In this document: piece by piece, positions 43,620 to 52,023 of the stretch | How the letters are laid out: the number at the start of each line of letters is the position of its first letter | How positions within the stretch are numbered: position 1 is the stretch's first letter | From: Actinoplanes couchii | GTDB taxonomy: Bacteria; Actinomycetota; Actinomycetes; Mycobacteriales; Micromonosporaceae | Reading direction: 5' to 3' | Assembly (NCBI RefSeq): GCF_016862075.1 | Contig: NZ_BOMG01000039.1 | Coordinates: 1-64,000, forward strand | DNA: 64,000 nucleotides | The notes under the pieces: generated by a model | Databases searched by the model: none | What the model was told of the DNA's origin: nothing | The model's input: the letters and a program-made list of their open reading frames with translations, nothing else | Program-made: the position numbers and the translations under genes

Positions 43620-44116
43620 CAGACGACCTCGTCCAATTCGGACCGCAGCTCGATCGCCTTGCCGAGCAGGTGGCGGCCGACCAGGGTGAGCAACAGCAGG
43701 GCCACCGAGCCGGCGACCGCGGTGGCCGCACCCATCCACAGGCCGATGACCTCCATGCCGTCGGCCGGGGACGGGATCTCGGCGAACGTGACGTAGACGA
43801 ACAGCGCGAAGGTGACCACGGCAGCGCCGCCCGCGGCGGACAGCAGCACGGTCACCCAGCGCTGGGCGGACGGCTGGAACACGGTGCCGTCGGCGGAGCG
43901 CTGCAGCAGCAGGATCGACGCGACGATCCAGGCCTGGACACACGCGACGAAGGCGATCGCGGCGGTGACGAGCGGGATCCGGAACGGCTCGTACGGCGGG
44001 AAGAGGTCCACCTCGTCGGCGGCCGTCGTGGGGATCAGGACGAGCTGCGCCCAGACGCCGACGAGCAGAACGAAGGCCAGAAAACCCTGAAGGACGGTCA
44101 CCAGTGCACGATGCAT
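43619..44116 (-). CDS. DUF2975-family membrane protein
   Basis: 165 aa with four membrane segments (from VTVLQGFLAFVLLVGVWAQL to AVAGSVALLLLTLVGRHLLG). The pairing with a YozG-like XRE protein defines the family. The role may be anchoring or modulating the regulator, which is inference. ATG 44116 lies at the edge of a palindromic operator. Confidence 0.85.
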   Translation of the reverse strand: MHRALVTVLQGFLAFVLLVGVWAQLVLIPTTAADEVDLFPPYEPFRIPLVTAAIAFVACVQAWIVASILLLQRSADGTVFQPSAQRWVTVLLSAAGGAAVVTFALFVYVTFAEIPSPADGMEVIGLWMGAATAVAGSVALLLLTLVGRHLLGKAIELRSELDEVV

Positions 44117-44117
44117 G

Positions 44118-44132
44118 TATCGATAATCGATA
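44118..44132. promoter_or_regulatory. Palindrome before the DUF2975-XRE operon
   Basis: TATCGAT-A-ATCGATA is a perfect 15-bp palindrome with one central base, ending 1 nt before the ATG of the operon. Occupancy would block initiation; autoregulation by the XRE protein is likely. Confidence 0.6.
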
Positions 44133-44177
44133 TCCAGACATCGAAAGTCAAGCGATGAGCCGCGTGACCGAACGTGC

Positions 44178-44215
44178 CGACCGGTCCCGGGCATGGGGAT
44201 GCCCGGGACCGGTCG
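44178..44215. terminator. GC-rich hairpin, 17-bp perfect stem
   Basis: CGACCGGTCCCGGGCAT, loop GGGG, ATGCCCGGGACCGGTCG. There is no U tract on either side. It lies just downstream of the ABC permease (minus strand) and upstream of DUF2975, where it would separate the two operons. Confidence 0.7.
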
Positions 44216-44246
44216 AACGAAGGAGCGGAAAGAGCGCCGGAAACCG

Positions 44247-45041
44247 TCAGACGGTCCGGTTGAAGAGGTGCTTGGACCACAGGTAGCCGGCCAGTGCGAT
44301 GACCGCACACCAGGCCAGGGCCGTCCAGGGGGTGCTGCCCAGCGGGGTGCCCAGGAGCAGGCCCCGGATGGTTTCGATCAGTGGGGTGAAGGGCTGGTAC
44401 TCCGCGAACCAGCGGATCCCGGCCGGCATCGAGTCGGTGGGGACAAAACCGCTGCCCAGGAACGGGAGCAACACCAGCGGCATGGGGGCGTTGCTCGCGG
44501 TCTCCACCGTCTTGCTGGCCAGGCCCAGTGCCACGCACAGCCAAACGAAGGCGAAAGTCAGGGCGGCCAGGAAACCGGTCGCCAGCAGCCAGTCCCCGGC
44601 GCCCGCGGTGGGACGGAAACCGACCAGCAGGGCCACCCCGACCACCACCGCCACCGCGAGCATGGCCTGGATCATGCTGCCCAGGACGTGGCCGGTCAGC
44701 ACCGAGACCCGGGCTATGTGCATGGTCCGGAAGCGCATGATGACGCCCTCGGTCATGTCCATCGCCACCGAGATGGCGGTGCCCTGGACCGTCGCCATCA
44801 CGGTCATCATGATGATCGCGGGGGTGACGTAGTCGGCGTAGGCGGCCCGGCCCCCGCCCAGCCCGGCGCCCAGGGTTCCACCCAGGACGTAGACGAAGAG
44901 CAGCAGGAAGATCACCGGCATGGCGATCAGGGTGATCGTCATCGACGGGTAGCGGATCATCCGTTTGAGGTTGCGGCGCAGCATGGTCGCCGAGTCGCGC
45001 AGCGGATGCAGGCGCGGCACCGCGGGAGTCAGAACGGTCAT
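44247..45041 (-). CDS. ABC-2 transporter permease, DrrB type
   Basis: 264 aa with six membrane segments and the daunorubicin-resistance permease pattern (MIRYPSMTITLIAMPVIFLL, then DMTEGVIMRFRTMHIARVSV, EYQPFTPLIETIRGLLLG). It overlaps the ATPase gene by 4 nt. Together they should export a hydrophobic drug or lipid. Confidence 0.92.
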   Translation of the reverse strand: MTVLTPAVPRLHPLRDSATMLRRNLKRMIRYPSMTITLIAMPVIFLLLFVYVLGGTLGAGLGGGRAAYADYVTPAIIMMTVMATVQGTAISVAMDMTEGVIMRFRTMHIARVSVLTGHVLGSMIQAMLAVAVVVGVALLVGFRPTAGAGDWLLATGFLAALTFAFVWLCVALGLASKTVETASNAPMPLVLLPFLGSGFVPTDSMPAGIRWFAEYQPFTPLIETIRGLLLGTPLGSTPWTALAWCAVIALAGYLWSKHLFNRTV

Positions 45042-45961
45042 CGGGCGGACTCCTTACCGACAGTCAGGGCCAGGAACACGTCGTCCAGATCGGGGGTGTG
45101 CACGGACAGCTCACCGACGTCGACGGCGTGGTCGTCGAGGCGGCCGATCAGGGTCTTGAGGGCGGCCAGGCTCCCGTCGCTGGGGACTCGCAGGGCGAGA
45201 GCGTCCTTCTCCCGGACGGCGTCCGGGAGGACCGACTGCGCCACCCCGAGGTGCTGTTCGCCGGTGAAGGCGAGCCGGATGTGGCCGCCGGGGATGCGGC
45301 GTTTGAGTTCGGCGGCGGTGCCGTCGGCGACGATGCGGCCGCCGTCCAGGACGGCGATCCGGTCGGCGAGTTCGTCGGCCTCCTCCAGGTACTGGGTGGT
45401 GAGCAGGACGGTGACGCCGCCGGCCACCAGGTCGCGGACGATCTGCCACATGTCGCGGCGGCTGCGCGGGTCGAGCCCGGTGGTCGGCTCGTCCAGGAAG
45501 ATCACCCGCGGGTCGCCGACCAGGGTCATCGCCAGGTCGAGGCGGCGCAGCATGCCGCCGGAGTAGGTGGAGACCGGTTTGCCGGCCGCCTCGGCGAGGT
45601 CGAACCGCTCCAGCAGCCGGGCGGCCCGCTGCCGGCCCTCGGTGCGGCCGAGGTGGTTCAGGTCGGCCATCAGCCGCAGGTTCTCGGTGCCGGTGAGCAA
45701 TTTGTCGACGGCGGAGAACTGGCCGGTGACACCGATCGCGGCGCGGACCGCGTCGGGCTCGGCGGTGACGTCGTGCCCGGCGATCCGGAGGTCACCGGCG
45801 TCGGCGGCGGTCAGGGTGGAGAGGATCTTCACGGTGGTGGTCTTGCCCGCGCCGTTGGCGCCGAGCAGGGCGAAGACCGTCCCTTGCGGTACGTGGAAGT
45901 TGATGCCGTCCAGGACCCGGTGCTCGCCGTAGGACTTGCGCAGGCCGGTAACGGAGATCAT
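45038..45961 (-). CDS. ABC transporter ATPase, DrrA type
   Basis: 307 aa. Walker A GANGAGKTT, signature YSGGMLRRLDLAM, Walker B VIFLDEPTTGLDP, and the DrrA-type C-terminal extension (SVHTPDLDDVFLALTV). It follows the DUF4097 gene by 17 nt. Third gene of the RHH-DUF4097-DrrA-DrrB operon. Confidence 0.94.
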   Translation of the reverse strand: MISVTGLRKSYGEHRVLDGINFHVPQGTVFALLGANGAGKTTTVKILSTLTAADAGDLRIAGHDVTAEPDAVRAAIGVTGQFSAVDKLLTGTENLRLMADLNHLGRTEGRQRAARLLERFDLAEAAGKPVSTYSGGMLRRLDLAMTLVGDPRVIFLDEPTTGLDPRSRRDMWQIVRDLVAGGVTVLLTTQYLEEADELADRIAVLDGGRIVADGTAAELKRRIPGGHIRLAFTGEQHLGVAQSVLPDAVREKDALALRVPSDGSLAALKTLIGRLDDHAVDVGELSVHTPDLDDVFLALTVGKESAR

Positions 45962-45978
45962 GAGTCACCCTTCCAGGG

Positions 45979-46824
45979 TTACTGAGCGCGATGGATGAGG
46001 ATGTCGCCGAACGAGGTGCGTCCCCGTACCTCGACGGTCTCGTCGGCTTCTTCGGGGCGCAGCGCGCCGGTGAGTTCGTTGCGGACCTTGCCGAAGCTGG
46101 TGTCGATCTCGAGCCAGGCGGCGGTGCCCTGGGCGATGCCGACGGCCAGGTCGCCCATCGAGGTGCCGACGGTGACGGAGCCCCGGACGACCTCACCGAG
46201 CCGGACGTTGCCGTGCGACGTCTTGGCGTCGACTCCGGCGCCGGCGTGTTCGATGCGGATGTCGCCGTTGGCCGAGCGGACCCGTACATCGCCGTTGACG
46301 GTGTCGATCAGGGTTTCGCCGTTGGAGTTCTTGACGGCGCCGGTGCCGTCGATCTCACCGATCCGGATCCGGCCGGAACCGGTGGAGACCTCGGCCTTGC
46401 CGGTGACGGCGCCGACGGTGACGTCCCCGGCGGAGGTGCTGAGGTGCAGCGGGCCGGTGCGCTCGACCCGGATGTGCCCGGCGGCGGTCTTGACCCGGGT
46501 GGCGCCGAAGAGGCCCGCGCCGGTGAAGCCGCCGGCCTGGATCTCGGTGGCGATCGCGGAACCGGTGGGCACCTCCACGATCACCTCGACGTCGCGCCGC
46601 TTACGGGAGAAGTCGAAGGTGTACCGGGGGCTGATGATCCGCAGCACGCCGTCGGCGTAGTCGACGCGGATCTGGCTCGCGGCCTCCACCTCGGACTCGA
46701 TGGCGGGGTTGCTCGGGCGGATCTCGACGACGGTGTCGGTGCGGTCGCTCGCGGTGATCCAGACGTCGGCGACGGCCACCTCGACGGTGACGTTGATCGA
46801 TGCGGGAGTGTCGAAAACAGGCAT
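45979..46824 (-). CDS. DUF4097-family beta-repeat protein
   Basis: 281 aa built of repeated short beta strands (VKTAAGHIRVERTGPLHLST, SAGDVTVGAVTGKAEVSTGS, GRIRIGEIDG, NGDVRVRSANGDIRIEHAG), forming a beta-helix-like scaffold. No signal peptide. Such proteins often accompany DrrAB transporters in actinomycetes; the role is unknown. Confidence 0.85.
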   Translation of the reverse strand: MPVFDTPASINVTVEVAVADVWITASDRTDTVVEIRPSNPAIESEVEAASQIRVDYADGVLRIISPRYTFDFSRKRRDVEVIVEVPTGSAIATEIQAGGFTGAGLFGATRVKTAAGHIRVERTGPLHLSTSAGDVTVGAVTGKAEVSTGSGRIRIGEIDGTGAVKNSNGETLIDTVNGDVRVRSANGDIRIEHAGAGVDAKTSHGNVRLGEVVRGSVTVGTSMGDLAVGIAQGTAAWLEIDTSFGKVRNELTGALRPEEADETVEVRGRTSFGDILIHRAQ

Positions 46825-46865
46825 GGTTGTCCCCTCAGAACGTGTCGGTTGAGCGTTTTAGCTGG

Positions 46866-47363
46866 TCAGCGCACCCAGCCGGTGAAGGAGCGGGAGCCGG
46901 AGGCCGGAGGCTGCTCCCGGACCGGCTGCTGCTGCAGGGAGGCCGCGGCGGCCCGGACGAGCCAGGCGTTGACCGAGCGGCCCTCCTTGGCGGCGGCCTC
47001 CTCGACGGCGGCCTTGAGCTGCTCGGGCAGGCGCACGTTGATCCGGGCGACCGGCCCGTCCTCGCTGAAGGTCTCGGCGGGTGCTGCCGGGGCGGGGGTG
47101 GGGCCGGCGGCCGGCGGGGCCGGCGGCGGGGTGACGACGAAGTCCGGGTCGCGGCCGCGGAGCCGCAGCTCGACCGAGCCGGGGGCGAGGTCGCGGGTGA
47201 TCTCGTCGGCGGCGGCCGACAGGGTCTCCAGCAGGGTCATCCGGATCGCCGACTCCAGCGACCCGGTCAGGCGCTCGACCAGCGCACGCGCCTCGTCGCC
47301 ACCGGATTCAGCGAGGGTGGCGAACTCCCGCCCGAGGTTGCTCACATACACGGTCAGGTCCAT
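46866..47363 (-). CDS. Ribbon-helix-helix (HicB/Arc-like) DNA-binding protein
   Basis: 165 aa. Residues 1-75 are helical and acidic; a Pro/Ala linker (PPPAPPAAGPTPAPAAPAE) follows; residues about 110-145 are a ribbon-helix-helix: VARINVRLPEQLKAAVEEAA, KEGRSVNAWLVRAAAA. ATG 47363 is preferred. Inverted repeats of GTGGCAC lie just upstream, so it is likely an autoregulator of the DUF4097-DrrAB operon. Confidence 0.82.
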   Translation of the reverse strand: MDLTVYVSNLGREFATLAESGGDEARALVERLTGSLESAIRMTLLETLSAAADEITRDLAPGSVELRLRGRDPDFVVTPPPAPPAAGPTPAPAAPAETFSEDGPVARINVRLPEQLKAAVEEAAAKEGRSVNAWLVRAAAASLQQQPVREQPPASGSRSFTGWVR

Positions 47364-47372
47364 GACGCCATC

Positions 47373-47413
47373 GTGGCACACGCGTGGCACCACCGCAAGC
47401 ACAGTGGTGCCAC
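47373..47413. promoter_or_regulatory. GTGGCAC operator array
   Basis: GTGGCACCAC (47384-47393) and GTGGTGCCAC (47404-47413) are perfect complements around 10 nt, and a further GTGGCAC starts at 47373. The repeats end 10 nt before the ribbon-helix-helix start codon, as expected for an Arc-type autoregulator. Confidence 0.7.
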
Positions 47414-47431
47414 TTTGGCATCTTCATGGCA

Positions 47432-47971
47432 TCAGTGGCCCAGGGCGACCTTCAGGAGGGAGATCGCCGCGGCCGCTCCGGCCAGGGCGAATCCGGAGAG
47501 CATGGTCCGGAACGACGCCCGTTTCGACCGCAGGCGCTCCATCAGCAACCCGATCAGCGCCATCCGCAGCAGCAGATAACCCTCAGCGAGCAGGATCGCC
47601 GTCCGGCCCGGGATCCACTCCTGCCCGCCCGCGACGAACAGCAGCACCGGGATCAGGCCGGACGTCACGATCGGGAACGCGTCCCGCAGCTCGTGCCACA
47701 GATGTGCACGGCTCATCGCCTCGCCCGAGCGCACGTTGTGGCCGACCACGTCGGCGAAGACGTGCGCCACACAGGTCGACACGGCCGTACCCAGCACCAG
47801 CAGCGCCGCGTGCCCGTGGTGCAGGTTGTCCACGGTCAGCGGCACGGTCGCCGCGAAGACCAGGATGTTGCCGTAGACGTACGCCGAGATCCGCGCCGCC
47901 GCCTGCTCACGGCTCAGCGCCGGATCCGCCCGGTACCGGATGATCCGGTCCCGCATCAAACGATCTTGCAT
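47432..47971 (-). CDS. Integral membrane protein, unrecognised
   Basis: 179 aa with four to five membrane segments (ISAYVYGNILVFAATVPLTV, ALLVLGTAVSTCVAHVFADV, DAFPIVTSGLIPVLLFVAGG, MLSGFALAGAAAAISLLKVA). It has an HxHGH-type patch (NLHHGH). ATG 47971 with GGGGGC is chosen. It lies 11 nt after the LuxR-LeuA stop, so it is probably co-transcribed and may be regulated by or sense for that protein. Family unknown. Confidence 0.7.
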   Translation of the reverse strand: MQDRLMRDRIIRYRADPALSREQAAARISAYVYGNILVFAATVPLTVDNLHHGHAALLVLGTAVSTCVAHVFADVVGHNVRSGEAMSRAHLWHELRDAFPIVTSGLIPVLLFVAGGQEWIPGRTAILLAEGYLLLRMALIGLLMERLRSKRASFRTMLSGFALAGAAAAISLLKVALGH

Positions 47972-47982
47972 GCCCCCTACCG

Positions 47983-48987
47983 TCACACACCGGACGAGCG
48001 CAGGTCGAGATTCGCCGCCAGGTCGGTTCGCCGGGTCACGTTCAGCTTCCGGTACGTCCGGGTCAGATGCTGTTCCACGGTGCTGATCGAGACGAACAGC
48101 CGCACCGAGATCTCCCGGTTGGTGCAGCCGCCGGCGGCCAGCTCGGCCACCCGGCGCTCCGCGGCACTGAGCCTCGGCACACCACTGCGGATCGCCTTGG
48201 TCAGCACCGTGCCACCGGCGACGGCACGGCGTGCCCGGCCGAGGCCGGACAGGTCGAGTCCCGGGTCCACCCCGTCGGCGAGCAGATTGCCGGCCAGCGC
48301 CCCGAGATCCACCCCGGGCCCGCCGAAGAGCCGCCCCTCCACCCGCCCGGCCCCGGCCAGCAGCGCCAGCTCGGCCGCCGCCAGACCGGTGCCCCGCTCG
48401 TCACCGGGACGCACCGACAGGCAGGCGTGATCACGCCGCCCGACCATGTCGCCGATCCACTCGACCCGGTCGGCGAGCACGTGCGGCATGACCCGCTCCC
48501 CCGCCGTCGGCAGGCTCAGGATCATCGGCCGCCCCGCCTCGGGTTCCCACGCCTCCACCAACGCGCCGGCCGCCGCCCCCGGCGAGCACTGCAGGGCCAG
48601 GACACCGCCGAACCGCTTCCCGTGGCCACGGAGGATCCCGATCCCCGTGGTGTCCCCGGTCAGGTGGACGATCGCACTCGGCGCTCCGGCGAGGCTGTCG
48701 ACCGTACGGCGGATCAGCTCCTCGCCCGGTGGAACCGAGACCGAGATCGTCACGTCGCCGGGAATCAGTCCCTGCTCGATGACCGTCCGGACGAACTCGT
48801 GGTCGGCCGGCACGGTCGCCGGGGAACCCAGCGCGATCTCGGTGAGACCCGTCTCGATCAGCAGCCGGAGGACGGTGGGCCGGCGCGCGGGTTCGGCGTC
48901 GGCCAGGTCGGTGGCGAGCCAGCGCGGCGCGACCGCGACCGTTCGGCCCGGCCACGACCGTGGAGCACCTCGCATCGGATTCACCAC
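47983..48987 (-). CDS. LuxR regulator with degenerate 2-isopropylmalate synthase barrel
   Basis: 334 aa. Residues about 19-250 follow the LeuA catalytic barrel block by block: PRWLATDLAD, TGLTEIALGSPA, EFVRTVIEQGLIPGDVTI, GAPSAIVHLTGDTT, RPMILSLPTAGE, LADRVEWIGDMV, ERGTGLAAAELALLAGAGRV, NLLADGVDPGLDLS. The catalytic RDGNQ region has become ADAEP, and the metal-binding HPH is RPG (193-195), so it should be inactive. About 35 residues in the middle of the barrel are missing. Residues 271-334 are a LuxR helix-turn-helix (LSAAERRVAELAAGGCTNRE, SISTVEQHLTRTYRKLNV). Probably a ligand-sensing regulator using a dead enzyme. GTG 48987 or ATG 48975. Confidence 0.8.
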   Translation of the reverse strand: MVNPMRGAPRSWPGRTVAVAPRWLATDLADAEPARRPTVLRLLIETGLTEIALGSPATVPADHEFVRTVIEQGLIPGDVTISVSVPPGEELIRRTVDSLAGAPSAIVHLTGDTTGIGILRGHGKRFGGVLALQCSPGAAAGALVEAWEPEAGRPMILSLPTAGERVMPHVLADRVEWIGDMVGRRDHACLSVRPGDERGTGLAAAELALLAGAGRVEGRLFGGPGVDLGALAGNLLADGVDPGLDLSGLGRARRAVAGGTVLTKAIRSGVPRLSAAERRVAELAAGGCTNREISVRLFVSISTVEQHLTRTYRKLNVTRRTDLAANLDLRSSGV

Positions 48988-49009
48988 CGCATCGTCCGGC
49001 GCCCCGCTA

Positions 49010-51964
49010 TCACCCTGCCTTCGTCACGCTATCGACGCCACCGGGCTCCGCCATCGCCGTTCGCGCGGTGGCCAGCAGCTCCAGTGCCCACGCCTCGAAC
49101 GTCCCGGCCCGGATGTCGCGGAACAGGGTCAGCGCCCGCTCCAGCTCCCGAACCGCCCCGGCGAACTCACCCCTGGCCAGCGCCAGTTCACCGAAACCGG
49201 CCGCCACCCGCCCTTCGAGCAGGCGCTCCCCGTGGTCGACCGCCAGTGACCGTGCGCCGGTCAGCGCGACGGCCGCCCGGTCGTGGTCCCCGCCACGCAG
49301 GTGAGCGAGCCCCAGCCCGCTCAGGGCGTAGGCCTGACCGATCTGGTCATCGAGCTCCCGCACCGCCGCCAGCGCCGCCTCGAACGGCTCGATCGCCGCG
49401 CCCGGCTCGCCCGTCTCCAGGTACATGTGGCCGAACCGGTGCAGCGCCTGCGCCTCGAGCCGCCGGCTCCCGACCCGGCGGCTCAGAACGAGGGCTTCCC
49501 GGAGCAACTCCTCGGCGTGGCCGGTGTCACCGCGATCGAGTTCGACCTGCGCCATGCGGTGCAACACGTAGGCGGCCCCGGCCAGGTCACCACATCCCCG
49601 CAGAACCGGCAGCACCGCCTGATAGCGGCCGGCCGCCTCGTCGAGCCGGCCGTCCACCCGCTCCAGATAGGCGAGGTGGTAGCCGGCTATGGCCACCCCC
49701 TGAGCGTCACCGATCACGGCGAACAGCGCGGCCGCCTCCTCGAGACGGTCGCGAGCGTCGGCGAACCGGTTCTCCACGAGCGCCAGGGAGCCGATCGAGA
49801 GGACCGTCACCGCCCGGCCGCGCCGGTCACCGGCCCGGTCGGCGGCCGCGAGCGCCACCTCGTGGGTGTCCCGCCAGTCGGTGAGATACGCCCGCTGTTC
49901 GAAGAGGGTGACCGCGCCGCTCGCCAGTTCCCAGCACAGTTCGACAGCACCCGCCCGGTCGGCCTGCGGCACCGCCGCGACCAGGGACGACCGCTCCTCC
50001 TCCAGCCACGCCAACGGTTCCGGCATCAGGTGGCCGACCGTGTCGCCGGGCATGGTCCAGCGCGGAGCCGCACTGCGCACCTGCAGTTTGTCGTGACCGT
50101 GCAGCCGCCGGTGTGCCTCCTCGGTGAGGAACAGCAGCGCACCCAGCGCCCGCTCCCGGGCCGCACCGGCGGCGTCGGCGGACTCCTCCATGGCCAGACG
50201 CTCCCGGGCGAAGACCCGGATCAGGTCGTGGAACCGGTACCGCCCGGGCCCTCCGACGGCTTCCACCAGCCGGGCGTCGGCCAGCTCGTCGAGCAGGTCC
50301 CGGGCCTGTTCGACCGGCCGGTCCAGCAGCGCGGCAGCGGCCCAGCCGGCGAAGTCGGGCGCGTCCAGAATCCCCAGCAGCCGGAACAATCGCCGCGCGG
50401 CCGCGCCGATGTTGTCGTACGTCATCGAGATGCTGGCCCGGATCCCCAGCGTCCCGTGGCTCAGCTCGTCGAGACGGCGCGACTCGTCGGCCAGCCGTCC
50501 GGCGAGCTGCCGCAACGTCCAGTGCGGGCGGGCCGACAGCCGGGCGCCGGCGATCCGCAGAGCCAGCGGCAGCCGGCCACACAGCTCGGCCAGCTCGGCG
50601 GCGGCACCGGCCTCGGCCCGCACCCGCCCGTCCCCGGCGATCCGGGACAGCAGGGTCACCGAGTGCCCGCGGTCGAGCACACCCAGGTCGACGTGCACGG
50701 CTCCGGGCAGCCCGCCGAGCCGGCCCCGGCTCGTGACGACGACCGCCGTCCGCGGGTCACCGGGCAGCAGCGGCAGCACCTGGCTCTCGTCACCGGCGTT
50801 GTCGAGCAGCACCAGCATCCGGCGCCCGGCCAGCAGATCCCGGTACCGTTCGGCCCGCTCGTCCAGACCCTCCGGCATCAATCCGCCCGGAACCCCGAGG
50901 GCACGCAGGAAACGTTCCAGGACCTTCTCCGGCCCCGCCGCATGGCTGTCGTGTCCGCGCAGGTCCGCGAAGAGCTGCCCGTCCGGGTAGTCGTCGGCGA
51001 GCCGGTGCGCGACGTGCACACCGAGCGCGGTCTTGCCGATGCCGGACGTTCCGGCGATCACGACGATCGGCACCGCCCGCCGTTCCCGGGCTCCGCCGAG
51101 CCTGGTCATGATGTCCGCGGACTGCTCGGCCCGGCCGGTGAAGTCCGCGATGTCGGTGGGCAGCATCCGAGGAACCGCCCCGGTCGCCGCCGCGGTGTCT
51201 GCGGAGACCGGCCGGTCGCTTCCGGACGTCAGGATGGCGTGCTCCAGCCGCTGCAGCCACTCGCCGGGTTCCAGACCCAGTTCGTCGATCAGGGTGCGCC
51301 GGGCGGCCCGGTAGGAGTCCAGGGCCTCCGCCTGTCGTCCGGACCGGTGCAGCGCCAGCATCAGCTGCCCGCGCAGTCGCTCCCGCAGGGGGTGGGCGAC
51401 GACCAGCCCGGTCAGTTCGGCGACGACGGCCCGATGCCGGCCGAGGTCCAGTTCGAGGTCGACGCAGTCCTCGACCGCGGTCAGCCACTGCTCGGTGAGG
51501 CCACCGGCGGCGGCCCGCAGCAACGAACTGTCGATTCCCTCCAGAGCCGGGCCGCGCCAGAGGCCGAGCGCCTCCCGGTACCTGGCCACCGCGTCGTCCC
51601 GGCGGCCCTGGGCGGCGGCCGTCCGGGCGTCGCCGAGCAGCAGTTCGTAATCTTTCAGGTCCACGTCGTCACCGGCCGGTTCGAGTAGATAGCCCGGGTC
51701 ACGGGTGATGATCCGGCCGTCCGCCCCGAGTGACCGGCGAAGCGCCGACACGCAGATCTGCACCTGGGAACGGGCGGAGGCCGGTGGGTGCTCGCCGTAG
51801 ACGGCGGTCACCAGACGGTTCACCGGGACGACCCGGCCCGCCTCCATCACCAGGCAGGCGAGCACGATCTGACGGCGGTGGCCGCCGAGATCGAGGTGCT
51901 GCCCGCCGATCAGGACTTCGAACGGGCCGAGTACGCGGTACTCGACCCGAGCGTGCTCCGACAA
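49010..51964 (-). CDS. AfsR/SARP-family activator with NB-ARC and TPR domains
   Basis: 984 aa. N-terminal OmpR-type winged helix (RVLGPFEVLIGGQHLDLGGH, LVTAVYGEHPP), BTAD domain (YRAARRTLIDELGLEPGEWL), NB-ARC ATPase (P-loop IAGTSGIGKTAL, LVLLDNAGDESQVLPLLPGD) and C-terminal TPR repeats (to about 960). AfsR-like proteins activate secondary-metabolite or development genes as ATP-dependent switches. The start appears to be TTG 51964. It precedes the LuxR-LeuA gene by 22 nt on the same strand. Confidence 0.93.
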   Translation of the reverse strand: MSEHARVEYRVLGPFEVLIGGQHLDLGGHRRQIVLACLVMEAGRVVPVNRLVTAVYGEHPPASARSQVQICVSALRRSLGADGRIITRDPGYLLEPAGDDVDLKDYELLLGDARTAAAQGRRDDAVARYREALGLWRGPALEGIDSSLLRAAAGGLTEQWLTAVEDCVDLELDLGRHRAVVAELTGLVVAHPLRERLRGQLMLALHRSGRQAEALDSYRAARRTLIDELGLEPGEWLQRLEHAILTSGSDRPVSADTAAATGAVPRMLPTDIADFTGRAEQSADIMTRLGGARERRAVPIVVIAGTSGIGKTALGVHVAHRLADDYPDGQLFADLRGHDSHAAGPEKVLERFLRALGVPGGLMPEGLDERAERYRDLLAGRRMLVLLDNAGDESQVLPLLPGDPRTAVVVTSRGRLGGLPGAVHVDLGVLDRGHSVTLLSRIAGDGRVRAEAGAAAELAELCGRLPLALRIAGARLSARPHWTLRQLAGRLADESRRLDELSHGTLGIRASISMTYDNIGAAARRLFRLLGILDAPDFAGWAAAALLDRPVEQARDLLDELADARLVEAVGGPGRYRFHDLIRVFARERLAMEESADAAGAARERALGALLFLTEEAHRRLHGHDKLQVRSAAPRWTMPGDTVGHLMPEPLAWLEEERSSLVAAVPQADRAGAVELCWELASGAVTLFEQRAYLTDWRDTHEVALAAADRAGDRRGRAVTVLSIGSLALVENRFADARDRLEEAAALFAVIGDAQGVAIAGYHLAYLERVDGRLDEAAGRYQAVLPVLRGCGDLAGAAYVLHRMAQVELDRGDTGHAEELLREALVLSRRVGSRRLEAQALHRFGHMYLETGEPGAAIEPFEAALAAVRELDDQIGQAYALSGLGLAHLRGGDHDRAAVALTGARSLAVDHGERLLEGRVAAGFGELALARGEFAGAVRELERALTLFRDIRAGTFEAWALELLATARTAMAEPGGVDSVTKAG

Positions 51965-52023
51965 TGCTCCATCCCCCGTGTCTCCGTCACGAGGCTACGA
52001 GAGCGGACGCGGAGCCGCCATGG

